A stretch of DNA of 64,000 nucleotides from SCRA01 sp035533275 (GTDB lineage: Bacteria; Vulcanimicrobiota; Vulcanimicrobiia; Vulcanimicrobiales; SCRA01): contig DATLUD010000020.1 in the NCBI GenBank assembly GCA_035533275.1, positions 55,842-119,841 of the forward strand, given 5' to 3'. Positions 8,635 through 20,141 of the stretch are shown here, piece after piece (positions within the stretch are counted from its first letter, which is position 1; every line of letters begins with the position of its first letter). Under the pieces are notes generated by a model that was not told the origin of the DNA, made no database searches, and worked only from the letters and a program-made list of their open reading frames with translations. Both the position numbers and the translations under genes were made by a program.

Positions 8635-9977
8635 GGACGATGACCGAGAGACACGTGTTCTATCGCAACGTGATCAAGCGCTATCCCATGGCGGCGCACG
8701 GGGAGGGCGTCTGGATCTACGATTCCGAAGGCAAGGCGTATCTCGACGGCAGCTCCGGCGCGCTGGTCGCCTCGATCGGGCACGGCCGCCGCGAGGTGGC
8801 CGAGGCCGCCTCGCGCGCCATCGGCGACCTGGGCTTCGCGCACAGCTCGCAGTTCACCACGGCGGCCCAGGAGTCGCTGGCCGCTCGCCTCGCCGCCCTC
8901 GCGCCCGCGGGACTCGAGTACGTCTACCCCGTCTCCGGCGGCTCGGAGGCCAACGAGACGGCAATCAAGATGGCGCATCAATACCACGTCCGTCGCGGCA
9001 ACCGGCGCAAGCGCCTGATCGTGAGCCGCGCGCCGAGCTACCACGGAAACACGCTGGGCGCGCTCTCGGCGTCGGGACACCGCTCGCGCCGCGCCGCATC
9101 CGCGGAGCTGCTCATGGACTGGCCGCGCGTCGAAGCGCCGCCGTGCGAGACGTGCCGGTACGTTCCCTCGTGCGCGAGCTGCGGCGAGGCCTGGGCCGAC
9201 GCGATCGAGCGCGCCATCGTCGACGCCGGCCCCAACAACGTGGCCGCGTTCATCGCCGAGTCGGTGACCGGCTCGTCGTGCGCCGCCTACGTGACGCCGG
9301 CGCCCTTCTTCGAGCGCGTCCGCGCCGTCTGCGACCGGTACGACGTGCTCTTCATCGCCGACGAGGTCATGAGCGGCATCGGCCGCACCGGCTATCACTT
9401 CGCGATCGAGCACGGCGGCGTCACGCCGGACCTCATCACGGCGGCGAAGGGCGTCTCCGGGGGCTACGCGCCACTTGGCGCCGTGATCGTCTCCGACCGG
9501 ATCTTCCGCGTCTTCTCCGAGTCGGGGACCTTCGTGCACGGCTTCACGCATGGGGGCTCCCCCATCAGCGCAGCCGTCGGCGCGACGGTGCTGGAGATCT
9601 ACGAGCGCGAAGGCCTGCGCGAGCGCGCCCGCGAGCGCGGAGCCTACCTGCGGCGGCGGCTCGAAGCGCTCTCCGGCGATCACCCGATCATCGGCGAAGT
9701 ACGCGGCCTGGGGCTCATGCTCGGCCTCGAGCTGGTGGAGAACCGCGAGCTGGCGCGCCATTTTCCCCCGGAAGCCGGCGTGACCGGACGACTGGTCGAC
9801 GCAGCCTTCGAGGCGGGGCTGATCCTCTACCCCGCGGGCGTCGGAGCGGGTCCGCGCCACCACGATCAGGTGCTCATCGGGCCCCCGCTCGTCATCGCGC
9901 ACCACGAGATCGACCGCCTGGTGGAGCTGCTGGACCAGGCTCTCACCAGCGTCGAGCGCGCCTACGGTATGGCTTGA
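8631..9977 (+). CDS. class III (omega) aminotransferase, PLP-dependent
   Basis: 448-residue fold-type I, class III aminotransferase that moves an amino group between an omega-amino compound and a keto acid. The PLP lysine is about Lys273 in ITAAKGVSGGYAPLGA, the cofactor Asp is in LFIADEVMSGIGRTG, and the substrate/PLP helix motif SYHGNTLGALSASGH is present. A Cys cluster, CETCRYVPSCASC near residues 170-182, matches the YCYRCPF..PSC region of related transaminases. The start is either the GTG at 8631 overlapping the previous stop or the ATG at 8640. It might handle beta-alanine-like products of carbamoyl-amino-acid cleavage by the divergent operon; the substrate is unproven. Confidence 0.88.
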   Translation: MRTMTERHVFYRNVIKRYPMAAHGEGVWIYDSEGKAYLDGSSGALVASIGHGRREVAEAASRAIGDLGFAHSSQFTTAAQESLAARLAALAPAGLEYVYPVSGGSEANETAIKMAHQYHVRRGNRRKRLIVSRAPSYHGNTLGALSASGHRSRRAASAELLMDWPRVEAPPCETCRYVPSCASCGEAWADAIERAIVDAGPNNVAAFIAESVTGSSCAAYVTPAPFFERVRAVCDRYDVLFIADEVMSGIGRTGYHFAIEHGGVTPDLITAAKGVSGGYAPLGAVIVSDRIFRVFSESGTFVHGFTHGGSPISAAVGATVLEIYEREGLRERARERGAYLRRRLEALSGDHPIIGEVRGLGLMLGLELVENRELARHFPPEAGVTGRLVDAAFEAGLILYPAGVGAGPRHHDQVLIGPPLVIAHHEIDRLVELLDQALTSVERAYGMA

Positions 9978-9990
9978 GTCACCGATGCCC

Positions 9991-10018
9991 TAACAGGGTG
10001 CGAAAGAACCCCTGTTAA
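9991..10018. repeat. palindromic gene-end element, copy 1
   Basis: Perfect 8-bp arms TAACAGGG (9991-9998) and CCCTGTTA around the loop TGCGAAAGAAC. The right arm contains the TAA stop codon of the minus-strand acetyl-CoA synthetase (complement of 10015-10017). It lies between two converging genes and probably acts as a bidirectional terminator. Compared with copies 2 and 3, the third arm base is A (paired with T) instead of G (paired with C), a compensated change, while the loop is nearly identical. Confidence 0.75.
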
Positions 10019-11868
10019 GCATCTAACGTCGAGGTGTCCCCCTCCGGCGCCCCCATGGCGCGGGCGCGCAAGAGCCGGCGCATGATCTTCCCGGAGCGGG
10101 TCTTCGGCAACGACGCCACCACCAGAACCTCCGAGGGCGCCGCCACCGGGCCCATCGTCTCGCGCACATGCTCGCCGAAGAACGCCGTCGGATCGCTGGG
10201 GGCCTCCGCCCCCGCCCGCAACGTCACGTGGCAGACGATGCGCTCCCCCTTCAGCTCGTCGGGAACGCCGAAGGCGGCCGCCTCCGCCACGAGCGGATGC
10301 TGCACGAGAGCGTGCTCGATCTCCGCACTCCCGATCCGGTGCCCGGCCACTTTCATGACGTCGTCCACGCGGCCGATCACGCGGATGTAGCCGTCGGGAT
10401 CCTGGACCGCCGCATCGCCCGTGCGATAGCCGTGCTCGTCCCACGCGGCGCGAAAGCGCTCATCGTCACCGTAGACCGTACGGAAGAGGTGCGGGAAGGG
10501 ACGCTTGAGATAGAGGTCTTGGCCGACGATCTCCGTCGCGATTCCGGCCAGCGGGAGCCCTGCGGCGCCGAGCTTCGCGGGGACGCCGGGCGGCGTCCCG
10601 ATGTTGGGGCCGCCGGTCTCCGTCTGCCACCACTGCTCGGCGAGGTTTCCCCACGCCCCTTCGCCGCAGAGCACGCGGCGGGCCCAGAGGAAGGCCTCCG
10701 GGTTCAGCGGCTCGCCGGCGGAGGTGATCCAGCGCAGCGAGCGCAGGTTGCGCTTGCGCGCCGGCTCGTCGCCGTACTTCATCAGGAAGCGGATCATCGT
10801 CGGCGCCGTGAAGATCACGTTGACGCGCTCGCGCTCGACGATGTCGTAGAAGATGTCCGTACGCGGAAAATCCGGCGCCCCCTCCCGGAAGAGCGTGGTG
10901 ATCCCCGCGATCAAGGGTGCGTAGACGATGTAGGAGTGACCGACGATCCAGCCGATGTCGCTGGTGCACCAAAAGACCTCGTCCGGGCCGACGCGCCACA
11001 TCGCGCGCATGAGATACGAGGTGCCCACAGCGTAGCCGCCGTGCACGTGCAGGACTCCCTTGGGCTTGCCGGTCGTGCCGGAGGTGTAGAGGATGAAGAG
11101 CGGGTGCTCGGCGCCGACGATCTCCAGCGGGGCCTCGGGAGAGCTCCCCTGCAAGAGACGGTGCCAGTCGTGCCGTTCACGGCCGTCGCGGACGTCGCGG
11201 ATCTCGCTGTCGTGCGAGCGCCGCCAGATCCCCACCTCGCGCACGGTGTTGCAGCCCGTCGCCAGCGCTTGCTCCACGATCGGGGCAAGGGCGATCGGCT
11301 TGCCGCGGCGGTACGTGAAGTCCGCGGTCACCACGGCCACCGCGCGCGCGTCCTCGATGCGCGCCTGGAGCGAGGTCGCGGCCAAGCCCGCGTAGACCAC
11401 GCTGTGCACCGCGCCCAGACGGGCGCACGCCAGCATCGCCTCGACCGCCTCGAGCGTCAGCGGCATGTAGATCACCACGGCGTCGCCCTTGCGCACCCCC
11501 ATCGCGCGCAAGGCGTTGGCCGCGCGGCCGACGCGCACGGCCAGCTCGCCGTACGTGAGGGCGATGCGCGTGCGCCCGTCCTCCGAGAGCCAGACGAAGG
11601 CGGTCTTGTTGCGCAGGGCGCCGGCCGCGTGGCGGTCGATTGCCGAAGCCACGATGTTGAGCTTGCCGTCGCCGAACCAACGGAAGAACGGCGCCCGCGA
11701 GTCGTCGAGCACGCGCGTGAACGGCGTCTGCCAGGCCAGGGTCTTCGCCTGCTCAGCCCAAAAGGCCAGCGGATCGGCCTCGGCGGCTGCGCGGTCGCGC
11801 TCGAACGCCGCGCGCAACGCATCGGCATCGGGGGCGACGTACGGAATGTACGACTCGACGTGCTGCAT
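10015..11868 (-). CDS. acsA: acetyl-CoA synthetase (AMP-forming) family
   Basis: 617-residue ANL-superfamily enzyme activating acetate (or a similar short acid) with ATP and CoA. Core motifs: phosphate loop YTSGTTGKPKG (261-271), EQWWQTETGG (411-420; the second Trp sets the small acyl pocket in Acs), YRTGDAA, hinge region GRVDDVMKVAGHRIGSAEIE, and the regulatory lysine in PKTRSGKIMRR (about Lys594), the usual Pat/CobB acetylation site. Slightly shorter than E. coli Acs (652). Its stop codon lies in a palindromic repeat. A long leader separates it from clpC upstream. Propionyl-CoA synthetase activity is an alternative, given the methylmalonyl-CoA genes nearby. Confidence 0.93.
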   Translation of the reverse strand: MQHVESYIPYVAPDADALRAAFERDRAAAEADPLAFWAEQAKTLAWQTPFTRVLDDSRAPFFRWFGDGKLNIVASAIDRHAAGALRNKTAFVWLSEDGRTRIALTYGELAVRVGRAANALRAMGVRKGDAVVIYMPLTLEAVEAMLACARLGAVHSVVYAGLAATSLQARIEDARAVAVVTADFTYRRGKPIALAPIVEQALATGCNTVREVGIWRRSHDSEIRDVRDGRERHDWHRLLQGSSPEAPLEIVGAEHPLFILYTSGTTGKPKGVLHVHGGYAVGTSYLMRAMWRVGPDEVFWCTSDIGWIVGHSYIVYAPLIAGITTLFREGAPDFPRTDIFYDIVERERVNVIFTAPTMIRFLMKYGDEPARKRNLRSLRWITSAGEPLNPEAFLWARRVLCGEGAWGNLAEQWWQTETGGPNIGTPPGVPAKLGAAGLPLAGIATEIVGQDLYLKRPFPHLFRTVYGDDERFRAAWDEHGYRTGDAAVQDPDGYIRVIGRVDDVMKVAGHRIGSAEIEHALVQHPLVAEAAAFGVPDELKGERIVCHVTLRAGAEAPSDPTAFFGEHVRETMGPVAAPSEVLVVASLPKTRSGKIMRRLLRARAMGAPEGDTSTLDA

Positions 11869-11970
11869 GCCATCACCTCGCTCGGAACTCTCGGCATGCG
11901 GACTTCGACGCCGCTCGCCGGAGCCTCTCCTCGCGCGCCGCGGAAGCCGACGTCGTTCCGAGAAGCGAGC

Positions 11971-11995
11971 GAGCCCCGCGCTGTGCGCGGGGCTC
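11971..11995. terminator. hairpin between clpC and acsA
   Basis: Perfect 11-bp arms GAGCCCCGCGC / GCGCGGGGCTC with a three-base TGT loop. On the minus strand it lies downstream of clpC and upstream of acsA, followed by a weak pyrimidine tract (GCTCGCTTCTC). It fits an intrinsic terminator of the clpC transcription unit. Confidence 0.6.
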
Positions 11996-12014
11996 GTTGC
12001 CGTCTGCGGGCGGT

Positions 12015-12039
12015 CTAGCAGGGTGCGGAAGAACCCCTG

Positions 12040-12043
<4 letters not shown>
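12015..12043. repeat. palindromic gene-end element, copy 2
   Basis: Perfect 9-bp arms CTAGCAGGG / CCCTGCTAG around TGCGGAAGAAC. The right arm contains the TAG stop codon of clpC (complement of 12040-12042). Together with the adjacent GC hairpin at 11971-11995 it forms a double structure after clpC. Confidence 0.8.
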
Positions 12044-14544
<2,501 letters not shown>

Positions 14545-14697
14545 CGTTAGCGAGTCTCTCCCATCCGGTGCCCCCGGAGCGCGAACATCATTTGCGATGC
14601 TTCCGGCTGGGCGCCGTACACCCCTACAACGCGGGCGCGCCCCCGAGGGATGCGCTCGATCTCGCCGGCGAGGCGAGCGGTGCCCTGCCGGCGGCGC

Positions 14698-15774
14698 TCA
14701 GCACGGATAGGCGGAGAACGCTTCGCGCAGCAGGGTGGCGCGCAAACGGTTAGCCGAGGCGTTGCCTCCTGTCGATGCCGCGGAAGACGATCCCTCGTTC
14801 GCGACGCCCCCGAGGGCGGCCGGGCCGATGCGGTAGAGCAAGGCGTTGAGCGTCGAGCGCGCGATTTCCGGCAGAATGCGCTCGTGACTCCCCCACCGCA
14901 CCAGCGAAAGCAGCTCGGCGGCCTCGCCGTAGCCCATGGCGCGCGCCGTCTTGAGGGTGCCAAAGGCACGCCAGATGCGGTCGACTACCGCGTCGCGCGC
15001 GGTCTGCAGGAGGTCCTCCCGCGCCGCGCCCTCACGCTCGATCAGCGAGCGGGCAACCCCCTCGACCTTCGCCAGCAGCTCACGCTCGGCAGCGCCGAGC
15101 GTCGCCTGGTTGCTGATCTGAAAGACCGCTCCAGCGGCGTCCGTTCCCTCGCCGTAGATGCCGCGCGCCGTGACGCCCAGACCCGCGAGACCCTCGAAGA
15201 CCCGCGGCAAGGCGCCGGAGACGGCCAGCGCCGGCAGATGGAGCATCACGCTCGCGCGCATCCCAGTCCCGGCATTGCTCGGGCAGCTCGTGAGATACCC
15301 CCAGCGTTCGGAGAACGCGAAGTCCAAGCGGCTCTCGAGCGCGTCGTCCAGCGCCTCGGCGCGAGCGAAAGCGCCCTGGAGGTCGAGGCCGGGGAGGATG
15401 CACTGCAGGCGCAGATGGTCCTCCTCGTTGACCATGCCGCTGGCGTCGCCGTCGAAGAGGACCAGCGCCCCCGAGGCTCCGGCAGCCAGCTGGGGGCTGA
15501 TGAGGAACTTCTCGACCAGGATCGCCCGCGCGCGCTCCGAGACCTCGCCCAGGCTCACCGTGCGCGCGCCCGGCAAGACGTCGCGCGCGGCATCGAAGAG
15601 CATCGCCTCCACGTCGCGGCGCTCCTGCTCGCCGGCAACGGAGGGGAAGCGCCGTCCCGCGAGGTTCCGCGCGAAACGCACGCGCGTGCTGATGACCAGG
15701 CCTCCGCACGGGCCGTCGCCTTCCATCCAGGCCATGGGCTCGCGCAGCAGCGCCGCCAGCTCCTGCGGCCTCAC
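14698..15774 (-). CDS. mcsB: McsB protein-arginine kinase
   Basis: 358-residue phosphagen-kinase-fold enzyme that phosphorylates arginine residues in proteins, marking them for ClpC. Visible motifs: STRVRFARNLAG (29-40), NEEDHLR, the catalytic-cysteine segment TSCPSNAGTGMRAS and RGIYGEGT. There is no N-terminal domain of the metazoan arginine kinases, as expected for McsB. The GTG start overlaps the mcsA stop (GTGA) and has GGAG six nucleotides upstream. The C-terminal 25 residues are Ala/Ser-rich and not conserved. clpC lies 153 nt downstream. Confidence 0.95.
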   Translation of the reverse strand: MRPQELAALLREPMAWMEGDGPCGGLVISTRVRFARNLAGRRFPSVAGEQERRDVEAMLFDAARDVLPGARTVSLGEVSERARAILVEKFLISPQLAAGASGALVLFDGDASGMVNEEDHLRLQCILPGLDLQGAFARAEALDDALESRLDFAFSERWGYLTSCPSNAGTGMRASVMLHLPALAVSGALPRVFEGLAGLGVTARGIYGEGTDAAGAVFQISNQATLGAAERELLAKVEGVARSLIEREGAAREDLLQTARDAVVDRIWRAFGTLKTARAMGYGEAAELLSLVRWGSHERILPEIARSTLNALLYRIGPAALGGVANEGSSSAASTGGNASANRLRATLLREAFSAYPC

Positions 15775-16262
15775 GGCTCGCTCCACCCGTGCTCGGCGTC
15801 GAGCGCTCTCAGGCGATCGCGCAGCTCGACGGCGTGCTCGAAGCGCTCCGTCCGAATCGCGTCCTCCAACCGCGCCCTCAGACGCTCGGCCTCGCGCACC
15901 GCGCGCAGGCCGCGCCACGCCCGCTTGGGAATCTTGCCGGCGTGCCGCGTGGTGGGCTGGAGTTGCGCGAGCAGCGGCTCCAAGCGCTCCGAGAACGCTT
16001 CGTAGCAGCGCTCGCAGCCCAGACGCTGGCTGCGCGCGAAGGCCTCGAAGGTCAATCCGCATCCCGGGCACCCCGGCTGATCCGGGCGCGGGCCCTCGCC
16101 GGCGACGACGGCGTCGAGCAAGCCGGAAAGCAGCTCCAGCAGTCCGGCGGCGCCGGGGAGGCCCGCGCATCGGAGGCACAGGTCCACCGATCCGGCCTCA
16201 CCTCCGACGATGCGGGTCACGCGGATCTCCGGCTCACGCTCACGGCAATGCTCGCAGAACAC
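15771..16262 (-). CDS. mcsA: McsA, zinc-finger activator of McsB
   Basis: 163-residue partner of the McsB kinase. Cys pairs at C3/C6 (FCEHC), C29/C32 (CLRC), then CPGC and CERC near 66-84 form two zinc sites. The C-terminal third has a UVR-type helix hairpin (RLRARLEDAIRTERFEHAVELRDRLRAL) that contacts McsB/ClpC. It begins with GTG. In Firmicutes the repressor gene ctsR precedes mcsA; here no CtsR-like gene is present and the upstream neighbour is a divergent unrelated gene, so control of this set must differ. Confidence 0.93.
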   Translation of the reverse strand: MFCEHCREREPEIRVTRIVGGEAGSVDLCLRCAGLPGAAGLLELLSGLLDAVVAGEGPRPDQPGCPGCGLTFEAFARSQRLGCERCYEAFSERLEPLLAQLQPTTRHAGKIPKRAWRGLRAVREAERLRARLEDAIRTERFEHAVELRDRLRALDAEHGWSEP

Positions 16263-16562
16263 GAACAGGGCGGTTCGCGCAGGTGCGCGACCGCCCTTCC
16301 GTTCGTCGAGTGGGCGACGCCGAACGTGACCTCGAGCGGCGGAACCCTACTCTGACCGGAGCCGCTCTGCTGTGCGGGCGTGCGTGGCGCCATTTGCGTT
16401 CGCCCCGCCTGCGGTTTCGGGCTCGCCGACGCGCTCGAGGTGGCTTCAGTTTACCACCATCGGCCCCGTCGGTAACGCCTTCGGCCCACGAAAGCGCCCC
16501 CCCGGCAGTCGGCCGCGCTCCCCCCGGGACCTCGAACGCCGACGGCGAACAGCCATCACATT
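16263..16562. other. divergent intergenic region mcsA / MIP18-like gene
   Basis: 300 nt without a credible gene. It must contain promoters for mcsA-mcsB-clpC (minus) and the 16563 gene (plus). I see no CtsR operator (GGTCAAA direct repeats), no CIRCE-type long palindrome and no clear -10/-35 pair. Confidence 0.5.
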
Positions 16563-16874
16563 ATGCCGAGTTACGAAGAAGTGCGAACCGCTCTCACCGA
16601 GGTCTACGATCCGGAGCTCAACATCTCGATGGTGGAGCTGGGCCTGATCTACGGCATCGAGGTCGAAGGAGCGCAGCAGGACGAGGTGACGGTCACGATG
16701 ACCCTGACCTCGCCGATGTGCCCCGTGGGACCCATGTTCAAGCAGGCCGTCGAGGAAAAAGTCAAGGCTGTCCCCGGCGTCAACAAGACGCGCGTCGAGA
16801 TCACGTTCTCGCCGCCGTGGGACCCGCGAACGATGGCCAGCGAAGAGGCCAAAATGGAGCTGGGAATCTGGTAG
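16563..16874 (+). CDS. MIP18/PaaD-like (DUF59) Fe-S assembly protein
   Basis: 103-residue single-domain DUF59 (SufT/MIP18-like) protein. The family helps mature or target iron-sulfur clusters. It shows EVYDPELNISMVELGLIYGIEV at residues 13-34 (split here by the conserved Asp-Pro turn) and the reactive cysteine Cys53 in LTSPMCPVGPMF. It ends with a conserved-looking SPPWDPRTMASEEAKMELG. No suf genes are adjacent. The carboxylase beta gene follows after 14 nt on the same strand and is probably co-transcribed. Confidence 0.88.
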   Translation: MPSYEEVRTALTEVYDPELNISMVELGLIYGIEVEGAQQDEVTVTMTLTSPMCPVGPMFKQAVEEKVKAVPGVNKTRVEITFSPPWDPRTMASEEAKMELGIW

Positions 16875-16888
16875 CGAACGGAGCGGGC

Positions 16889-18448
16889 GTGCAGACGACC
16901 GGCAAAGAGAGCAAAATCGACGAGCTTCGCCGCAAGCGTGCCGAGACGATGGTGCCCGCGGGGGAAGCGGCCGTCGAGCGGCAGCACCAGCGCGGCAAGC
17001 TGACGGCGCGCGAGCGCATCGAACGACTGGCGGATCCCGGCAGCTTCGTCGAGCTCGACCAGTTCGCCGCGCACCGTCAGCGCGCGTTCGGCATGGGCGA
17101 TAAGCGCTACCTCGGCGACGGCGTCGTCACCGGACGCGCGACCGTCGGCGGGCGCCAGGTCTTTCTCTTCTCTCAAGACTTCACCGTGATGGGGGGATCC
17201 CTCGGCGAGGTCTTCGCCGAGAAGATCTGCAAGGTGATGGACCTCGCCGTCCGTACCGGCTCTCCCGTCATCGGGATCAACGACTCGGGGGGAGCCCGCA
17301 TCCAGGAGGGCGTGGTCAGCCTCGGAGGCTACGCGGAGATCTTCTGGCGGAACGTCCAAGCCTCGGGCGTGGTCCCGCAGATCTCGCTGATCGCGGGCCC
17401 CTGCGCCGGCGGCGCCGTCTACTCCCCGGCGATGACCGACTTCGTCCTGATGACCGAGCGGATCGCGCAAATGTTCATCACCGGTCCCGAGATCATCAAG
17501 ACCGTCACGGGCGAAGAGGTCAGCTTCGAGGAGCTGGGCGGCGCATACACCCATTCCACCAAGAGCGGCGTGGCGCACATGATCGCGGCCGACGAGGACG
17601 AGATGCTGGAGCAGGCGCGCGTCCTGCTGAGCTACATCCCTCAAAACAACCTCGAGGATCCGCCGCGCGTCGCCTGCGACGACGACCCGGAGCGCGTGGA
17701 CGAGGAGCTGGCCGGGATCGTCCCGGACAACCCCAACCAGCCGTACGACATGCTGGAGATCGTTCACCGCGTGGTGGACGACGGAGAGTTCTTCGAGATC
17801 CAGCCGCTCTACGCGCAGAACATCCTCTGCGGCTTCGCGCGCTTCGACGGGCGCAGCGTGGGCATCGTCGCCAACCAACCCAAGGTTCTGGCCGGCGTGC
17901 TCGACATCAACTCCTCCATCAAGGCCGCCCGCTTCGTGCGCTTCTGCGACGCGTTCAACATCCCGCTGGTCACCCTCGTCGACGTCCCGGGCTTCCTGCC
18001 GGGAACGGCGCAGGAGTACGGCGGGATCATCAAGCACGGCGCCAAGCTCCTCTACGCCTACGCCGAAGCAACCGTGCCCAAGATCACCGTCATCACGCGC
18101 AAGGCCTACGGCGGCGCATACGACGTGATGGCCTCCAAGCACATTCGGGCCGATTTCAACGTGGCGTGGCCAAGCGCCGAGATCGCCGTGATGGGGCCGC
18201 AAGGAGCCGTCAAGACCATCTTCCGGCGCGAGATCGAGAGCGCGCCCGATCCGCAGGCCAAGACGGACGAGCTGGTGGCCGAGTACTCGCGTCGCTTCGC
18301 CAACCCGTTCGTCGCCGCCGAGCGCGGCTACATCGACGACGTGATCGAGGCGCCCCAGACGCGCGCCACGATCTGCCGGGCCCTCGAGATGCTGGAGAAC
18401 AAGCGCGTCGAGCGCCCCGCGCGCAAGCACGGCAACATTCCTCTTTAG
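16889..18448 (+). CDS. acyl-CoA carboxylase beta (carboxyltransferase) subunit
   Basis: 519-residue biotin-dependent carboxyltransferase of the PccB/MmdA type, moving CO2 from carboxybiotin to propionyl-, acetyl- or another acyl-CoA. It has both crotonase-like halves: the N-terminal half with INDSGGARIQEGVVSLGGYA and GPCAGGAVYSPAMTDF (acyl-CoA oxyanion site), and the C-terminal half with VDVPGFLPGTAQEYGGIIKHGAKLL (written here as two adjacent motifs VDVPGFLPG and TAQEYGG) and RKAYGGAYDVM. The GTG start has GGAG five nucleotides upstream. A methylmalonyl-CoA mutase and epimerase in the window favour propionyl-CoA as substrate. The alpha subunit is about 3.4 kb downstream rather than adjacent. 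Confidence 0.93.
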   Translation: MQTTGKESKIDELRRKRAETMVPAGEAAVERQHQRGKLTARERIERLADPGSFVELDQFAAHRQRAFGMGDKRYLGDGVVTGRATVGGRQVFLFSQDFTVMGGSLGEVFAEKICKVMDLAVRTGSPVIGINDSGGARIQEGVVSLGGYAEIFWRNVQASGVVPQISLIAGPCAGGAVYSPAMTDFVLMTERIAQMFITGPEIIKTVTGEEVSFEELGGAYTHSTKSGVAHMIAADEDEMLEQARVLLSYIPQNNLEDPPRVACDDDPERVDEELAGIVPDNPNQPYDMLEIVHRVVDDGEFFEIQPLYAQNILCGFARFDGRSVGIVANQPKVLAGVLDINSSIKAARFVRFCDAFNIPLVTLVDVPGFLPGTAQEYGGIIKHGAKLLYAYAEATVPKITVITRKAYGGAYDVMASKHIRADFNVAWPSAEIAVMGPQGAVKTIFRREIESAPDPQAKTDELVAEYSRRFANPFVAAERGYIDDVIEAPQTRATICRALEMLENKRVERPARKHGNIPL

Positions 18449-18501
18449 GAGCCGAGCCCGCTTCACGTCACCCTCATCCATGGGGGGAGGGTAGGCTCCT
18501 A
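18446..18501. terminator. nested hairpin after carboxylase beta
   Basis: Outer arms TAGGAGCC (18446-18453, starting with the TAG stop codon) and GGCTCCTA (18494-18501); inner arms ACCCTC (18470-18475) and GAGGGT (18487-18492). It probably terminates the carboxylase transcript. No U-tract follows. Confidence 0.5.
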
Positions 18502-18523
18502 GCCGGGGGGAACCCGGCGGGCT

Positions 18524-19336
18524 ATGCCTACGCTCCTCCGCCGCGCACTGCCGGCGCTGCTCCTCCTTGCCGCCATCGCGGCCGTCGCCGCCCCGGGAGC
18601 GGCCCGCACGCGCCCCTCCGACGATCGCCCCAACGAGACGAGCACCGCGACGCCGCCGCCGTATCATCCGAACCTGAGCATCGCCTTCGGTCCCTTCGCG
18701 CTCGGCGCGAAGCGCAGCGAGATCGATCACCTCGCCGGCACCGCCTCCAACCCGAAGAACGACGTGGTTCGCTACCAGCTGCAAGACGGCGAGACCGTCT
18801 CCGTGACCTATGCGAACGACGCGGCGAAAGCCATCAGCATCACGCGGCCTTTCGGCGCCAAGACGAAGGCCCTGCTCGCCACCTCCGACGGAATTCGCTT
18901 GGGAGCGCCGATCGGGGCGGCCCTTCCGCTCTACGGGCCGCCGGCCGCCGAAGAGCCCGGCAAGGGCCCGGGCTACACGCTGTACGCGTGGCGGATGCAC
19001 GAAGGGCGGAGCGTCGTCTTCCAGACCTTCCTCGGGAGCATCGTCTCGGTCGATCTCCTCCCGCCCAATCCCTATCCGCCCGACGTCAAGATCCTCGGCG
19101 GAAGCGGAACCTCCCAGGAAGATCCGCTGAAGATCTCGGCCCCGACCCACGACAAGGCCGTGGAGGCGGAATACACGTGGCTCCAGCGGGTCAATTGCGG
19201 CGCCGCGGGCTTCCGGTTCGTCTACGAGAAGAACCTCACCGACAAGAACAGAAAGCTCGAGAAGCTGTCGCTCTACTGCGACGCCGACCAGGCCGTCTAC
19301 TTCTTCGACGTCACCGACGTCCCCAAGACGAAGTGA
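18524..19336 (+). CDS. secreted protein of unknown function, 270 aa
   Basis: N-terminal signal peptide (MPTLLRRALPALLLLAAIAA, cleavage near APGAART). The mature part is Pro-rich for about 25 residues, then has an alternating beta pattern beginning SIAFGPFALGAKRSEIDHLAG, reminiscent of lipoproteins that compare a calculated threshold, but I recognise no family. Two cysteines (in RVNCGAAG and LYCDAD) could form a disulfide. Its stop overlaps the ribosome site of fabI, so the two may be co-transcribed. No functional prediction is made. Confidence 0.75.
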   Translation: MPTLLRRALPALLLLAAIAAVAAPGAARTRPSDDRPNETSTATPPPYHPNLSIAFGPFALGAKRSEIDHLAGTASNPKNDVVRYQLQDGETVSVTYANDAAKAISITRPFGAKTKALLATSDGIRLGAPIGAALPLYGPPAAEEPGKGPGYTLYAWRMHEGRSVVFQTFLGSIVSVDLLPPNPYPPDVKILGGSGTSQEDPLKISAPTHDKAVEAEYTWLQRVNCGAAGFRFVYEKNLTDKNRKLEKLSLYCDADQAVYFFDVTDVPKTK

Positions 19337-19345
19337 GGCACACGC

Positions 19346-20134
19346 ATGGGATTGCTTGACGGAAAGCGCGCCTTGGTCACCGGGGTGGCCAATCGCTGGA
19401 GCATCGCCTATGCCATCGCCAAGGCATGTCACGAGCAGGGAGCTCGCCTGGCCTTCACCTACCAGGGCGAGCGCGTGCGCGACGAGGTGGAAAAGCTCGC
19501 CGCGGAGTGCGGCGGAGCTCCGGTGCTCGAGTGCGACGTTTCCAAGGACGAGCACCTGGCGCGGTTGCGTGCCGACTTGCGCGAGCGTCTGGGGGGCCTC
19601 GACACGCTCATCCACTCCATCGCCTATGCCAACAAGGAAGACCTGGCCGGCAAGGTCTACGAGACCACGCGCGCGGGGTTCGCGCTCTCGCTCGACATCT
19701 CGGCGTACTCCCTGATCGCTCTGGTCGGCGCGCTGCACGAGATCCTCGCCGACGGCGCCAGCATCATGGCGCTCAGCTATCTGGGCGCCACGCAGATCGT
19801 GCCGAACTACAACCTCATGGGCATCGCCAAGGCGGCCCTCGAGGCCGAGGTCCGGTATCTGGCCTACGATCTGGGAGCGCGCGGCATCCGCGTCAACGCC
19901 ATCTCGGCGGGACCCGTGAAGACCGCCTCCTCGCGGCAGGTCGCGGGCTTCTCCAACATCCTCAACGTGGTTCCCAAGGTCGCGCCGCTCAAGCGCAACA
20001 TCACCGCGGCGGACGTCGCCGACACAGCGGTCTATCTCGCCTCGGATCTCTCGCGGGCGATCACCGCCGACGTTCACTTCGTCGACGCCGGCTTCCACGC
20101 CGTCGGCCTCCCCCCGCTCGAGCCGGCGGGTTGA
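19346..20134 (+). CDS. fabI: FabI enoyl-[acyl-carrier-protein] reductase
   Basis: 262-residue short-chain dehydrogenase catalysing the last step of fatty-acid elongation, NAD(P)H-dependent reduction of enoyl-ACP. FabI-specific traits: the divergent nucleotide-binding start GVANRWSIAYAIAKA, HSIAYANKEDL, and the catalytic pair Tyr-(x6)-Lys in YNLMGIAKAALEAEVRYLA, followed by NAISAGPVKTASS. The length matches FabI. GAGG lies seven nucleotides before the ATG. It sits between carboxylase subunit genes, consistent with malonyl-CoA or odd-chain lipid supply. Confidence 0.95.
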   Translation: MGLLDGKRALVTGVANRWSIAYAIAKACHEQGARLAFTYQGERVRDEVEKLAAECGGAPVLECDVSKDEHLARLRADLRERLGGLDTLIHSIAYANKEDLAGKVYETTRAGFALSLDISAYSLIALVGALHEILADGASIMALSYLGATQIVPNYNLMGIAKAALEAEVRYLAYDLGARGIRVNAISAGPVKTASSRQVAGFSNILNVVPKVAPLKRNITAADVADTAVYLASDLSRAITADVHFVDAGFHAVGLPPLEPAG

Positions 20135-20141
20135 CTCGGCC

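Noticed and set aside
10168..12018. 616-codon plus-strand frame opposite acetyl-CoA synthetase
   Set aside because: Antisense shadow frame; composition rich in Arg, Asp, His and Val with no domain, whereas the minus frame has all ANL motifs.
16263..16562. CtsR or CIRCE operator upstream of mcsA
   Set aside because: No GGTCAAA direct repeats and no TTAGCACTC-type palindrome seen.
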